Assembly (NCBI RefSeq): GCF_004366035.1
Contig: NZ_SOEE01000002.1
Location: 620,001-684,000, forward strand
Reading direction: 5' to 3'
From: Cytobacillus oceanisediminis
GTDB taxonomy: Bacteria > Bacillota > Bacilli > Bacillales > Cytobacillaceae
DNA length: 64,000 bases
Position 1 is the stretch's first letter. Every line of letters starts with the position of its first letter. A program made the translations under genes and the position numbers. Positions 16,749 to 24,822 of this stretch are shown in pieces. Under the pieces are notes generated by a model. The model saw only the letters and a list, made by a program, of their open reading frames with translations. It was not told the origin of the DNA and made no database searches.

Positions 16749-18140
16749 TTATGATTGGATTATCCCATACCTCTGACATTTTCTGGTCAATGTAGAAGCA
16801 TCTACCCCGAGTTTCTTAGCTGCCTCTCTTAAACTTGCACTTTGCTTTAGCATATCCTCAATAATGTCCCTCTCTATGATTTGCATCTTCTCTTTTAATG
16901 TATATGTATCCTTGCTGACTTTATCTGCAGCTATGTTTGAAGGGAGATCCTTAACGGTAATCGAATGATCGTCTGTCATGATGAAAATTCGTTCAATCAC
17001 GTTCTCGAGTTCGCGGATATTTCCTGGCCAATGGTAAGCTTCAAGTATTTTGAATACGTCTGGAGAAATCGTGTAGAGTGTCCCATATCTGGAGGATAAT
17101 TTTTCAGTTGTTTTTAAAATTAATGGTATAATATCTTCTTTTCTTTCCCGTAATGGAGGAATGGTAATGGGAAGAACATTGATCCTGTAAAACAAATCCT
17201 CTCTGAAATCACCTTTTTCCATCATTTCTTTTAAAGGGCGGTTAGTGGCGCAAATAAGGCGGAAGCTTACCTTTTTAGATTTCGTGCTTCCAAGCCTTGT
17301 GACTTCAAAATCCTGAAGGACTCTTAATAATTTTACCTGCAGCTTTAATGGCAGTTCTCCGACTTCATCTAAAAACAAGCTTCCATTTTCAGCAATTTCA
17401 ATTAGGCCAGGCTTTCCTTTTTCATTGGCGCCTGTAAAGGCCCCTTTTACATAGCCAAAAAGTTCTGATTCCAATAAATCCCCTGGGATAGCACCACAGT
17501 TGACTTTAATAAACGGACTTTCTTCACTATAGCTTGTCTCGTGTATAAGCCTGGCGAGAACTTCTTTACCTGTTCCTGATTCTCCCAGCAACAATACAGG
17601 GGAATCTGCTTTTGAGATTTTTGGAATAAAATTGATAATTGTCTTCATCTGTTGGCTATTTGCAACAATCTTTTCGCTTTTTACATGTTCTTTATATAGA
17701 CTAAGTTCCCTTAGATAACGCGCTGATCTTTCCTCCGCAGCATTTAGCTGATTTTCCAGCTGACTTAATTCTGATAAATCTCTTGCAGTAATGACGATTC
17801 TGAATAGCTTTCTATCCTTAAAGACAGGTGTTCCGGTAACTAACACATTTTTTCCGCTTCTAAACTTCTGGATTAAGGAGACTACCTTTCTATCTTTCTT
17901 AACAATTACAGCTACCGCTTTTGATATCGTTCCGTTTTGCTCAAGTTCAGTGCTAGTCTTACCGATTAATTCATTTTCTGTAAGTCCAGTAATTCTTGTG
18001 TAAGCAGAATTAATCCTGACACACTTTAGGTCTGCATCACATATGTAGATCCCTTCCTGGCATGCATTGATAGCCGCTTCAAGTTCCAGACAATCCTCAT
18101 AATGATTATGATGTTTAATCCGTTCCGTTTCAATTATCAC
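16749..18140 (-). CDS. Sigma-54-dependent activator, PAS-AAA+-HTH
   Basis: A 463-aa enhancer-binding protein. PAS-like sensor (about 20-125), coiled-coil linker, AAA+ domain with Walker A GESGTGKE (186-193), GAFTGA (233-238), SLFLDEVGELP and REDLFYRINVLP, then a Fis-type helix-turn-helix ending KLGVDASTLTRKCQRYG. I prefer the GTG at 18140, which follows AAAGGGG; the open frame to 18191 has no ribosome site. It has no receiver domain and likely responds to a metabolite. It is divergent from an operon with a perfect sigma-54 promoter, which is its probable target. It is clearly related to, but distinct from, the activator at 10685. Confidence 0.92.
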   Translation of the reverse strand: MIIETERIKHHNHYEDCLELEAAINACQEGIYICDADLKCVRINSAYTRITGLTENELIGKTSTELEQNGTISKAVAVIVKKDRKVVSLIQKFRSGKNVLVTGTPVFKDRKLFRIVITARDLSELSQLENQLNAAEERSARYLRELSLYKEHVKSEKIVANSQQMKTIINFIPKISKADSPVLLLGESGTGKEVLARLIHETSYSEESPFIKVNCGAIPGDLLESELFGYVKGAFTGANEKGKPGLIEIAENGSLFLDEVGELPLKLQVKLLRVLQDFEVTRLGSTKSKKVSFRLICATNRPLKEMMEKGDFREDLFYRINVLPITIPPLRERKEDIIPLILKTTEKLSSRYGTLYTISPDVFKILEAYHWPGNIRELENVIERIFIMTDDHSITVKDLPSNIAADKVSKDTYTLKEKMQIIERDIIEDMLKQSASLREAAKKLGVDASTLTRKCQRYGIIQS

Positions 18141-18156
18141 TAAATAAAACCCCTTT

Positions 18157-18195
18157 CTGTTGCAAAACAGCAAGATGTGTTGCAATTTCACAACA
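18157..18195. promoter_or_regulatory. Probable enhancer sites: TGTTG/CAACA repeats
   Basis: CTGTT-GCAA-AACAG (18157-18170) and TGTTG-CAATTTCA-CAACA (18178-18195) are two adjacent inverted repeats sharing TGTTGCAA. They lie 110-150 bases upstream of the sigma-54 element and overlap the leader of the activator gene, fitting both activation of the operon and self-control. Confidence 0.55.
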
Positions 18196-18270
18196 TTTTG
18201 GATAGATGATCAATGTTCAGATTTGTTCAAATAAAATTTATATTCAGAAAAATGCGCCGTCTTTATTATA

Positions 18271-18288
18271 TCAAAGAGAAATCTTTGA
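18271..18288. promoter_or_regulatory. TCAAAG-N6-CTTTGA inverted repeat
   Basis: A perfect 6-bp inverted repeat 17 bases upstream of the -24 element. It is too close for a classical enhancer, so it may bind a repressor or a bending protein. Confidence 0.4.
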
Positions 18289-18304
18289 GTCAGCGCTTAT
18301 TTTT

Positions 18305-18320
18305 TGGCATGGTTTTTGCA
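18305..18320 (+). promoter_or_regulatory. Sigma-54 (-24/-12) promoter
   Basis: TTGGCATGGTTTTTGCA keeps GG and GC 10 bases apart and matches the sigma-54 consensus closely. It drives the operon beginning at 18355. Confidence 0.9.
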
Positions 18321-18354
18321 TTAATAAAAATGACAGCGCTTTCGGAGGGATGAA

Positions 18355-18903
18355 ATGAAAATAATCTATAGCCTTAAAGTTATGGAGAAGACGGAAATAC
18401 AAAAAGCTTCTCAAAATATAAAAGGCAGACAGCTAAAAATAGTAGACACATATTTTTTTCCGGTCCTTTTTTCAGTTTGGGAAGTTGTACATAAAAGTTT
18501 TTTTCGGAAAGAGGTAAAAAGCCGCTCCATTACCGCGGCAGATCTTACCAGAGGCAATACAGGACTTGCAGACTTATTTCCGGATTTTGCTGAGTATGAT
18601 ACGGCAGAATATACCATTATTGAGCCATCTCTATCACCTGTAAAGCAGGCAGCTGAATGCAGGGAATTCATAAGAAAATACTATATACACTATAAGAGAA
18701 TTTGGACTCCTCCCGTTATTGAATTAGTTAAAGAAGAAGTTGTTCATCAGCCATACACAATATTAGTTGATCCTAACGCGAGTTCCGCGAGAAAAAAATA
18801 CTACCTATTAGAGCATTCTTCCAATAATCTGGATCTTTTATCAAACTATCCTCACATTAAAGAAATTTGCTCAAATGTGCTGAAAGGAGGTGACGATCTA
18901 TGA
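18355..18903 (+). CDS. Uncharacterised 182-aa protein, first gene of sigma-54 operon
   Basis: The ATG follows GGAGGGATGAA and is 35 bases after the -12 element, so this is the first gene of the operon. I do not recognise the family. The protein is soluble: a basic N-terminal half (KIIYSLKVMEKTEIQKASQ; FFRKEVKSRS), then an acidic TRGNTGLADLFPDFAEYDTAEY segment, an EPSLSPVKQAAECREFIRKYY helix and a HQPYTILVDPNASSARKKYYLLE segment. There is no signal peptide or membrane helix. Its last codons overlap the start of a 30-aa membrane peptide by four bases, so translation is coupled. Position suggests a role with the symporter or with the substrate, such as a chaperone, sensor or metabolic enzyme. 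Confidence 0.75.
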   Translation: MKIIYSLKVMEKTEIQKASQNIKGRQLKIVDTYFFPVLFSVWEVVHKSFFRKEVKSRSITAADLTRGNTGLADLFPDFAEYDTAEYTIIEPSLSPVKQAAECREFIRKYYIHYKRIWTPPVIELVKEEVVHQPYTILVDPNASSARKKYYLLEHSSNNLDLLSNYPHIKEICSNVLKGGDDL

Positions 18904-18992
18904 TTCTGATTTGGTACCTTGGGCTAGTTTTAGCATCCTGGGCCATAATGGGATTTATTCTTTTTAAAACAGATGTAATTAATGAAGACTAA
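18900..18992 (+). CDS. 30-aa membrane peptide, symporter small accessory protein
   Basis: ATG 18900 follows AAAGGAGGTGACGATCT, one of the best ribosome sites in the window, and overlaps the previous stop as ATGA. The product MILIWYLGLVLASWAIMGF then ILFKTDVINED is one transmembrane helix with a short acidic cytoplasmic tail. It lies 24 bases before a sodium:solute symporter. Tiny one-helix proteins upstream of SSS transporters are known as symporter small accessory proteins, and this fits that class by size, topology and position. Confidence 0.75.
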   Translation: MILIWYLGLVLASWAIMGFILFKTDVINED

Positions 18993-19016
18993 ATTGGTAA
19001 TTTTGGGGGTGTATGA

Positions 19017-20531
19017 ATGGTTAATAGCACTACAGTGATGTATTCCTGGATTTTTATGGGTCTTTTTGTAATTGGGATGATTTATTTGGGCTGGGTTGGA
19101 ATGAAAAGAACAAAGAATTCAGATGACTTCGCCACAGCACGCTCCTCCTATGGGTTCCTGACACTTGGCTTGGCCATTACAGCAACCATTGCAAGCGGAT
19201 CAACATTTATGGGAATGCCGGGCTTAGCCTATAGCATGGGGGCTCCGAGCCTTTGGTACCCTATTTTATATCCTATCGCAACAGTGTTTGGAATGCTGCT
19301 AATTGCATCCTACGTGAAGAAATTTGGAGATAAATTTGGTACAAGGACCATTCCTGAATTTATGGGTGAACGCTTTAATAGTGATTTTTTAAGAATAGTA
19401 TTAGCCCTTGTTTCCATTCTGCTTATTTTTTATGTAGTTTCCCAATTTGTTGCTGCTGCAACAATGTTCCAGACCATGATGGGACTTGATTATAACCTAG
19501 GACTATTTCTAACAGGCATTGTACTAGCTATCTATGTGTTTATGGGAGGTACACATTCAGATATTTTGACTGATGCTGTACAGGGATTTTTAATGCTTGT
19601 GATAGCCATTGTCGTAATAGTCACCTTCCTGACGGGAGGCGGAGTTGAAGGCGGTTTTTCTGGAATGATGGAACTCATAAAGGAAAGACGTCCTGAAGGA
19701 TCTTTAGACGTATTATTCAAGGCAGGCGATATAACATATGGCAGTGCATGGCTCGTATTCCTGCTCTTTATCGCTCATATCCCGTTCAGCATCCTTCCGC
19801 ACATCGGCAATAAATTCATGGCCATTAAATCAGGCAAAGAACTTAAAAGACTAGTAATGTTCTGCACAATTGTTGCAACTACTTTGCCGGCTATGACACT
19901 AGGAGGTTTGCTGGGTATTGCCCTAATTGACCCCAGTGCCAATATTGCAGCTGACCAGGTAATCCCAGTTCTGTTCAATGAACTGTTTCCGCCAATCATT
20001 GCCGGACTTTTTGCAGTAGCAGTGCTTTCAGCCATTATGTCCACATCTGATGGTCTGATAGTATCTCTAACCCAGATTCTGGCAAACGATATCTACCGAA
20101 AAACCATTGTGCCGAGGAAAGGAATTGCTCCTGAAAAAGCGGAGAAAGTCGAAATGATGATTAGCCGTTATGGCACATTTGTTGTATTAGGGGCAGCAAT
20201 TTTGATGGCGTGGAATCCGCCTCAATCACTTTCCGTCTTCCTTTGGATTGGGATTGGAGGAATCGTTTCGGCAACAGCTGGGCCTTTATGTGTAGGTACT
20301 TTATGGAAAAGATCCACAAAGACAGCTGCCATTACATCGATGCTTGCGGGTTCCATATCTTACTGGGTTATCTACCTTCCAATCGGATTTGGCTTTACAA
20401 ATCCGTTTGGTGCAGCAGGTATCTCCGTGTTAATTGGGATGGCAACTATGTATATAGTTACCTTAGCAACAGCAAAACCAACTGAGAAAGAAATTGAAAG
20501 AGTATTTGGAAGCAATGATATCTCAGCATAG
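19017..20531 (+). CDS. Sodium:solute symporter (SSS family)
   Basis: A 504-aa integral membrane protein with about 13 hydrophobic segments. GLAITATIASGSTFMGMPGLAY is the TM1 region of the SSS family, YVFMGGTHSDILTDAVQGFLM the conserved TM5-6 stretch, and AVAVLSAIMSTSDGLIVSLTQI the family signature with the Na+-site Ser residues. It resembles the PanF/ActP/PutP branch; the solute, probably a small organic acid, is not readable. Its partners (Zn alcohol dehydrogenase and succinate-semialdehyde dehydrogenase) suggest a C4 hydroxy acid or related compound. GGGGGTG precedes the ATG. Expression is probably sigma-54 dependent through the promoter at 18305. Confidence 0.92.
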   Translation: MVNSTTVMYSWIFMGLFVIGMIYLGWVGMKRTKNSDDFATARSSYGFLTLGLAITATIASGSTFMGMPGLAYSMGAPSLWYPILYPIATVFGMLLIASYVKKFGDKFGTRTIPEFMGERFNSDFLRIVLALVSILLIFYVVSQFVAAATMFQTMMGLDYNLGLFLTGIVLAIYVFMGGTHSDILTDAVQGFLMLVIAIVVIVTFLTGGGVEGGFSGMMELIKERRPEGSLDVLFKAGDITYGSAWLVFLLFIAHIPFSILPHIGNKFMAIKSGKELKRLVMFCTIVATTLPAMTLGGLLGIALIDPSANIAADQVIPVLFNELFPPIIAGLFAVAVLSAIMSTSDGLIVSLTQILANDIYRKTIVPRKGIAPEKAEKVEMMISRYGTFVVLGAAILMAWNPPQSLSVFLWIGIGGIVSATAGPLCVGTLWKRSTKTAAITSMLAGSISYWVIYLPIGFGFTNPFGAAGISVLIGMATMYIVTLATAKPTEKEIERVFGSNDISA

Positions 20532-20561
20532 ATATTAAAAATAATAGGAGAGTGATTAAGA

Positions 20562-21668
20562 ATGGCAGAAAAAACAGCCGTTAAAACAGGCAAGGTGGCC
20601 GTAATGACCGAACCTTTAAATCTCAAGTACCAGGAATACAGCATCCCTTCTCCTCAGCCAGGCTCACTTGTAGTTAAGGTTACCAGGACAAATGTGTGCG
20701 GATCAGAATTGCACATTTGGAGAGGCCATCATCCTAGTATTAAACGGGGAGTTCTGGGACATGAAATGATTGGAACCATTCATGAGCTTGGTGAAGGGGT
20801 AACAAAGGATTACGCTGGAAATCCAGTAAAAGTCGGAGATCGGATTGTTTCTACTTATTTCCTGACTTGCAGAAAATGCAGCCCTTGCCAGGAAGGCACA
20901 TTCCATCTTTGTGAAAATGCCTATGAATTTTGGACAAAACAGCCGGAAATTGAACCGCATTTTCATGGATCATTTGCTACTCACTATTACATTCATGAAA
21001 ATCAATACTTTTATAAAGTACCAGAAAATGTATCAGATGTTGCTGCAGCAAGTGCCAACTGTGCCCTTTCCCAGGTATACTTTGGCATTGAAGTGGCTGA
21101 GCTTCGATATAATCAGACCATTGTAATTCAGGGTGCTGGCGGATTAGGCTTATACGCTTCTGCAATCGCAAAAGAAAAAGGTGCAAAAGTGATTGTTATA
21201 GATAGCATTAAGAACAGACTTGAGCAAGCGAAAAAGTTTGGTGCAGATCATGTTATAGACATGAATGAGTATTCTACTCTTGAGTCCAGGGAGAATGCTA
21301 TTCTCCAGCTTACTAACGGCAAGGGAGCAGACATAGGCATGGAGCTTGCCGGTGTGCCGGCAGCATTTGCTGAAGGTATACATTTAATTCGTCCAGGCGG
21401 AAAATATGTTACTATTGGGAACGTTTCCATTGGCAAATTTGTTGAATTTGATCCAGGCTTATTAACAAGAAAATCTATAAAAATACTGCCGATAGTTAGG
21501 TATAACCCATGGTACTTAAGAAAATCACTTGAATTCTTATCTGCGTCAATTGAAAAATACCCATTTGATCAAATGCTGGATGCTGAGTTTACGCTTGATC
21601 AAATACAGGAAGCTTTAGATAAATCCTCAGCGCGCGAAGTTACTCGGGCTTCTATTATAGTAGACTAA
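20562..21668 (+). CDS. Zinc-dependent medium-chain alcohol dehydrogenase
   Basis: A 368-aa MDR-family NAD(P) enzyme. Cys46, His67 and Glu68 (NVCGSELH; GHEMIG) are the catalytic zinc ligands; the structural zinc lobe has Cys103, 106, 109 and 117 (CRKCSPCQEGTFHLC). The Rossmann motif is GAGGLGLYAS (about 192-201), followed by VIVID, whose acidic end favours NAD+. AGGAGAGTG precedes the ATG. With a succinate-semialdehyde dehydrogenase gene next, oxidation of 4-hydroxybutyrate or a similar omega-hydroxy acid to the semialdehyde is a reasonable inference. Other secondary alcohols, as in threonine or polyol dehydrogenases, cannot be excluded. Confidence 0.9.
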   Translation: MAEKTAVKTGKVAVMTEPLNLKYQEYSIPSPQPGSLVVKVTRTNVCGSELHIWRGHHPSIKRGVLGHEMIGTIHELGEGVTKDYAGNPVKVGDRIVSTYFLTCRKCSPCQEGTFHLCENAYEFWTKQPEIEPHFHGSFATHYYIHENQYFYKVPENVSDVAAASANCALSQVYFGIEVAELRYNQTIVIQGAGGLGLYASAIAKEKGAKVIVIDSIKNRLEQAKKFGADHVIDMNEYSTLESRENAILQLTNGKGADIGMELAGVPAAFAEGIHLIRPGGKYVTIGNVSIGKFVEFDPGLLTRKSIKILPIVRYNPWYLRKSLEFLSASIEKYPFDQMLDAEFTLDQIQEALDKSSAREVTRASIIVD

Positions 21669-21686
21669 CTGAAAGGGTTGATTATT

Positions 21687-23135
21687 TTGAGCACTAAAGT
21701 TGCAGATCTTAATAAGTTGTATATAAATGGTGAGTGGGTTCAGGCAGAATCAGGGCAAAGCTTTGATGTTATCAATCCGGCTACCGGAGAAATTGTCAGC
21801 CCAGTTCCAAAGGGCGGAGAAAAAGAAGCGAAACTTGCTGTTGATGCCGCTCATGAAGCATTAAAAAGCTGGTCCCGGACAACCTCTTATGAAAGAAGCT
21901 CCTTGCTTAAAAAGTGGCATGATCTTCTTATAGAGAATAAAGAAGAAGTTGCAAGAGTCTTAGTGGAAGAGCAAGGGAAACCTCTGTCCGAGGCCCTGGG
22001 AGAAGTGGGATATGCAGCCAGTTTCATTTCCTGGTATGCAGAAGAAGCAAAAAGAATTTACGGTGAGACAGTACCCGCTTCTTTTCATGATAAGAGAATC
22101 CTATTGATTAAACAGCCAGTTGGTGTTGTAGCAGCAATTACACCATGGAACTTTCCTGCAGCCATGATTACCAGAAAGGTTGCTCCTGCCCTGGCTGCTG
22201 GCTGTACAGCCGTTATCAAACCAGCAGAATTAACTCCCTTGACAGCCATAAAACTAGCTGAACTCGCAGAAAAGGCAGGCATCCCAAAAGGCGTTATCAA
22301 TGTTATCACCGGGGATGCCCAACAAATCGGGCAAACTTGGCTTCAGGATGAGCGTGTCGCCAAGATTACATTTACCGGATCAACAGAAGTAGGCAAGCTT
22401 CTAATGCGTGGGGCTGCAGAAACTGTTAAGAAGGTTTCACTTGAACTTGGAGGTCATGCACCTGTCATCGTTTTTGGCGATGCAGATTTGGATAAAGCGG
22501 TCAGCGGAGTAATCGGATCAAAATTTAGAAACTGCGGGCAAACTTGTGTATGTGCAAATCGAATTTATGTCGAAAAATCAATTCTTCCTAAATTTACAGC
22601 TAAGCTTAAAGAGGATGTGGCGAAAATTAAAGTAGGTTTGGGCTATGAACCAGATGCGGATATTGGACCTTTAATTAATAAAGCAGCCTATACGAAAGTA
22701 AAGAAGCATATCGATGATGCAGTTGAAAAAGGTGCAGTTATCGAGCATGGCGGGAACAGGATTAAGGAATATAGCAATGGCTATTTCTTTGAACCTACCA
22801 TCTTAAGCGGGGTTCATGAGGAGATGGTGATTATGCAGGAGGAAACCTTCGGCCCAGTTGCCCCGATCATTGAATTTACGAGTATAGAGGATGTAATTGA
22901 AAAGGCAAACAGTTCCCGTTATGGCCTTGCTGCCTATGCCTTTACTGAAAGCTTAAAGACAGCGATTACAGCATATGAGAAATTGGAATTTGGCATAGTC
23001 GGAATTAATGATGGGGTCCCTTCTACTGCACAGGCACCATTTGGAGGATTAAAGGAAAGCGGGCTGGGCCGAGAAGGCGGACACCATGGTCTTGATGAAT
23101 TTTTAGAAGTAAAATATGTTTCTATAAAGCTATAA
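21687..23135 (+). CDS. gabD: Succinate-semialdehyde dehydrogenase (NAD(P)+)
   Basis: A 482-aa aldehyde dehydrogenase with the GabD pattern. The coenzyme loop is ITFTGSTEVGK, the general base Glu253 is in LELGGHAP, and the nucleophile Cys287 is in NCGQTCVCANRIYVE, where the second Cys (289) forms the redox-sensitive CxC of GabD enzymes. I start it at TTG 21687 at 9 bases from AAAGGG; a TTG 9 bases earlier overlaps that site. It is the last gene of the sigma-54 operon and would turn succinate semialdehyde into succinate, which can enter the nearby succinate dehydrogenase/fumarase pathway. Confidence 0.9.
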   Translation: MSTKVADLNKLYINGEWVQAESGQSFDVINPATGEIVSPVPKGGEKEAKLAVDAAHEALKSWSRTTSYERSSLLKKWHDLLIENKEEVARVLVEEQGKPLSEALGEVGYAASFISWYAEEAKRIYGETVPASFHDKRILLIKQPVGVVAAITPWNFPAAMITRKVAPALAAGCTAVIKPAELTPLTAIKLAELAEKAGIPKGVINVITGDAQQIGQTWLQDERVAKITFTGSTEVGKLLMRGAAETVKKVSLELGGHAPVIVFGDADLDKAVSGVIGSKFRNCGQTCVCANRIYVEKSILPKFTAKLKEDVAKIKVGLGYEPDADIGPLINKAAYTKVKKHIDDAVEKGAVIEHGGNRIKEYSNGYFFEPTILSGVHEEMVIMQEETFGPVAPIIEFTSIEDVIEKANSSRYGLAAYAFTESLKTAITAYEKLEFGIVGINDGVPSTAQAPFGGLKESGLGREGGHHGLDEFLEVKYVSIKL

Positions 23136-23141
23136 AAGAAG

Positions 23142-23172
23142 TCCCAAAGCTATGATGGCTTTGGGATTTCTT
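23142..23172 (+). terminator. Terminator of the sigma-54 operon
   Basis: TCCCAAAGC and GCTTTGGGA pair perfectly over a 7-base loop, followed by TTTCTTTT. It lies 6 bases after the gabD stop. Confidence 0.85.
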
Positions 23173-23265
23173 TTAGTGAATGCTATAAATGAGGTAAAAT
23201 TGGAGTTTGATAGTTCGATAAGATTTCCATCCGGATCTCTATTTAGACTGAAGTTATGGTTCCAA

Positions 23266-23312
23266 AAGCCCCCGTTCTTTCAAATGGGCCTTTTTCTATT
23301 GCAATATTGCAA
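23266..23312. other. Intergenic hairpin and TTGCAAT/ATTGCAA palindrome
   Basis: Between the convergent gabD and fumarase genes, AAAAGCCC and GGGCCTTTT can pair with one bulge and end in T runs on both strands, a possible terminator for the fumarase operon. A perfect TTGCAAT-ATTGCAA palindrome (23299-23312) follows, resembling the TGTTGCAA sites upstream of the sigma-54 operon. Confidence 0.4.
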
Positions 23313-23379
23313 CACTTTAAATGGTTTATCACAACATTAATACCAGTTTTTGTTTTATCAGCAATCTGCCTGCTGCATT

Positions 23380-23943
23380 TTACTGATCTGCCTGCTTCTT
23401 AAATTGCTCTTTTCCCACTTGATACCAGTCTGTTCCTTCGTTATCAATAATTACGACTGCCGGGAAGTTCTCTACAGTCAGTTTATAAATCGCTTCAGGT
23501 CCTAAATCCTCATAAGCAATTACTTCCATTGATTTAATAGATCTGGCGATCAATGCTCCAGAACCGCCAATTGCTGCAAAATAGACCGCTTTATTTTTCT
23601 TCATTGAATCGATTACTTCCTGGCTCCGATAGCCTTTTCCGATCATCCCTTTTAAGCCCCGATCCAGCAGTGAGGGTGTATATTTATCCATTCTTCCGCT
23701 TGTAGTCGGCCCGGCTGATCCAATAATCTGTCCTGGCTTCGCTGGGGTTGGTCCAACATAATAAATGGTTTGGCCTTTAATATTGAAGGGAAGGTCTTCC
23801 CCTTTTTGGAGGGCTTCTGACATTCTTTTATGAGCTGCATCTCTCGCCGTATAAATCGTTCCGCTGATCAAGACACGGTCACCAGCTTTTAAACTGGGCA
23901 ATACTTGTTCATCTATTGGGCTGCTAACTTTATTAGCACACAA
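23380..23943 (-). CDS. Class I fumarase/hydro-lyase, beta subunit
   Basis: A 187-aa protein matching the C-terminal half of iron-sulfur class I fumarases and the beta subunit of L-tartrate dehydratase. GTIYTARDAAHKRM, IYYVGPTPAKPGQIIGSAGPTTSGRMD and the closing VENFPAVVIIDNEGTDWY are family hallmarks. A TTG start is preceded by AGGAGG at 7 bases. It begins 11 bases after the alpha subunit stop, so the pair forms an alpha/beta enzyme. Substrates known for the family are fumarate, mesaconate and tartrate. It closes the long operon with a second succinate dehydrogenase. Confidence 0.9.
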   Translation of the reverse strand: MCANKVSSPIDEQVLPSLKAGDRVLISGTIYTARDAAHKRMSEALQKGEDLPFNIKGQTIYYVGPTPAKPGQIIGSAGPTTSGRMDKYTPSLLDRGLKGMIGKGYRSQEVIDSMKKNKAVYFAAIGGSGALIARSIKSMEVIAYEDLGPEAIYKLTVENFPAVVIIDNEGTDWYQVGKEQFKKQADQ

Positions 23944-23954
23944 ATGAATTCCTC

Positions 23955-24800
23955 CTACAATCTGACTTCTTTATGCCTGCTTGCATGGCAGTTTAGATTA
24001 ACTGATACTGGCAAGGCAGCAATGTGGCAAGGCTCTATCTCAATTTTCACATCAAGTGCCGTTGTATTTCCTCCCATGCCTTGTGGCCCAATACCCAGTT
24101 TATTGATTTCTTCCATTAATTCGATTTCTAACTGGGCAAGCTCTGGGCGTTCACTTCGATGGCCAATTGGTCTGAACAGTGATTTCTTCGCCAAATAGGC
24201 ACATCTTTCAAAATTGCCTCCAATTCCAACTCCCACAACAAGAGGAGGACAGGCATTTGGCCCAGCCATTGCAACCGTATCAAGGATATACTTCTTAATG
24301 CCTTCAAGACCATCTGATGGCTTGAGCATTTTTAGACTGCTCATGTTTTCACTGCCGCCGCCTTTTGCAGACATATGGATGACGATTTCATCCCCAGGTA
24401 CAAGTTCAATGTGGATTATGGAAGGGGTGTTATAGCCCTTGCTTTTTTCCCGGGTAATAGGGTGATCCACGATTGAATGTCTCAAATACCCTTCTTCATA
24501 ACCTTTCTTAACGCCTTCATTTATAGCATTATAAATGCTTCCTCCAGCAATATGGCAATCCTGTCCAACCTCAACGATAAATACTGATACTCCAGTGTCC
24601 TGGCACATTGGAACCCGCTCGCTTTTTGCAATATCAGCATTTAAGATTAGCTGTTCCAGTATGTCTTTGCCGGTTTCAGAAGATTCATTTTTTAATGCTG
24701 ATTGAAAAGCTTCCACTACGTCCTGCCCTAAATCGAAATTTGCTTCCTGACACATTTTCGAAACTCGTTCAACAATTTCCTTATAAGTAATTGTTCTCAT
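23955..24800 (-). CDS. Class I fumarase/hydro-lyase, alpha subunit
   Basis: A 281-aa subunit holding the oxygen-sensitive [4Fe-4S] cluster. The three cluster Cys lie in VPMCQDTGVS, NACPPLVVGVGIGG and LNCHASRHKE. I start it at ATG 24800 behind AAGGAG; a 77-codon open extension upstream overlaps the preceding pseudogene in another frame and is not real. It pairs with the beta subunit at 23380. In this operon it follows a second succinate dehydrogenase, so succinate to fumarate to malate, or the methyl homologues methylsuccinate to mesaconate to citramalate, is likely; class I enzymes with mesaconase activity are known. Confidence 0.9.
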   Translation of the reverse strand: MRTITYKEIVERVSKMCQEANFDLGQDVVEAFQSALKNESSETGKDILEQLILNADIAKSERVPMCQDTGVSVFIVEVGQDCHIAGGSIYNAINEGVKKGYEEGYLRHSIVDHPITREKSKGYNTPSIIHIELVPGDEIVIHMSAKGGGSENMSSLKMLKPSDGLEGIKKYILDTVAMAGPNACPPLVVGVGIGGNFERCAYLAKKSLFRPIGHRSERPELAQLEIELMEEINKLGIGPQGMGGNTTALDVKIEIEPCHIAALPVSVNLNCHASRHKEVRL

Positions 24801-24822
24801 ACGATCTTCTCCTTTTTCATCT

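Noticed and set aside
23152..23340. 62-codon plus-strand ORF after gabD
   Set aside because: It starts inside the gabD terminator, has no ribosome site and includes palindromic intergenic sequence.
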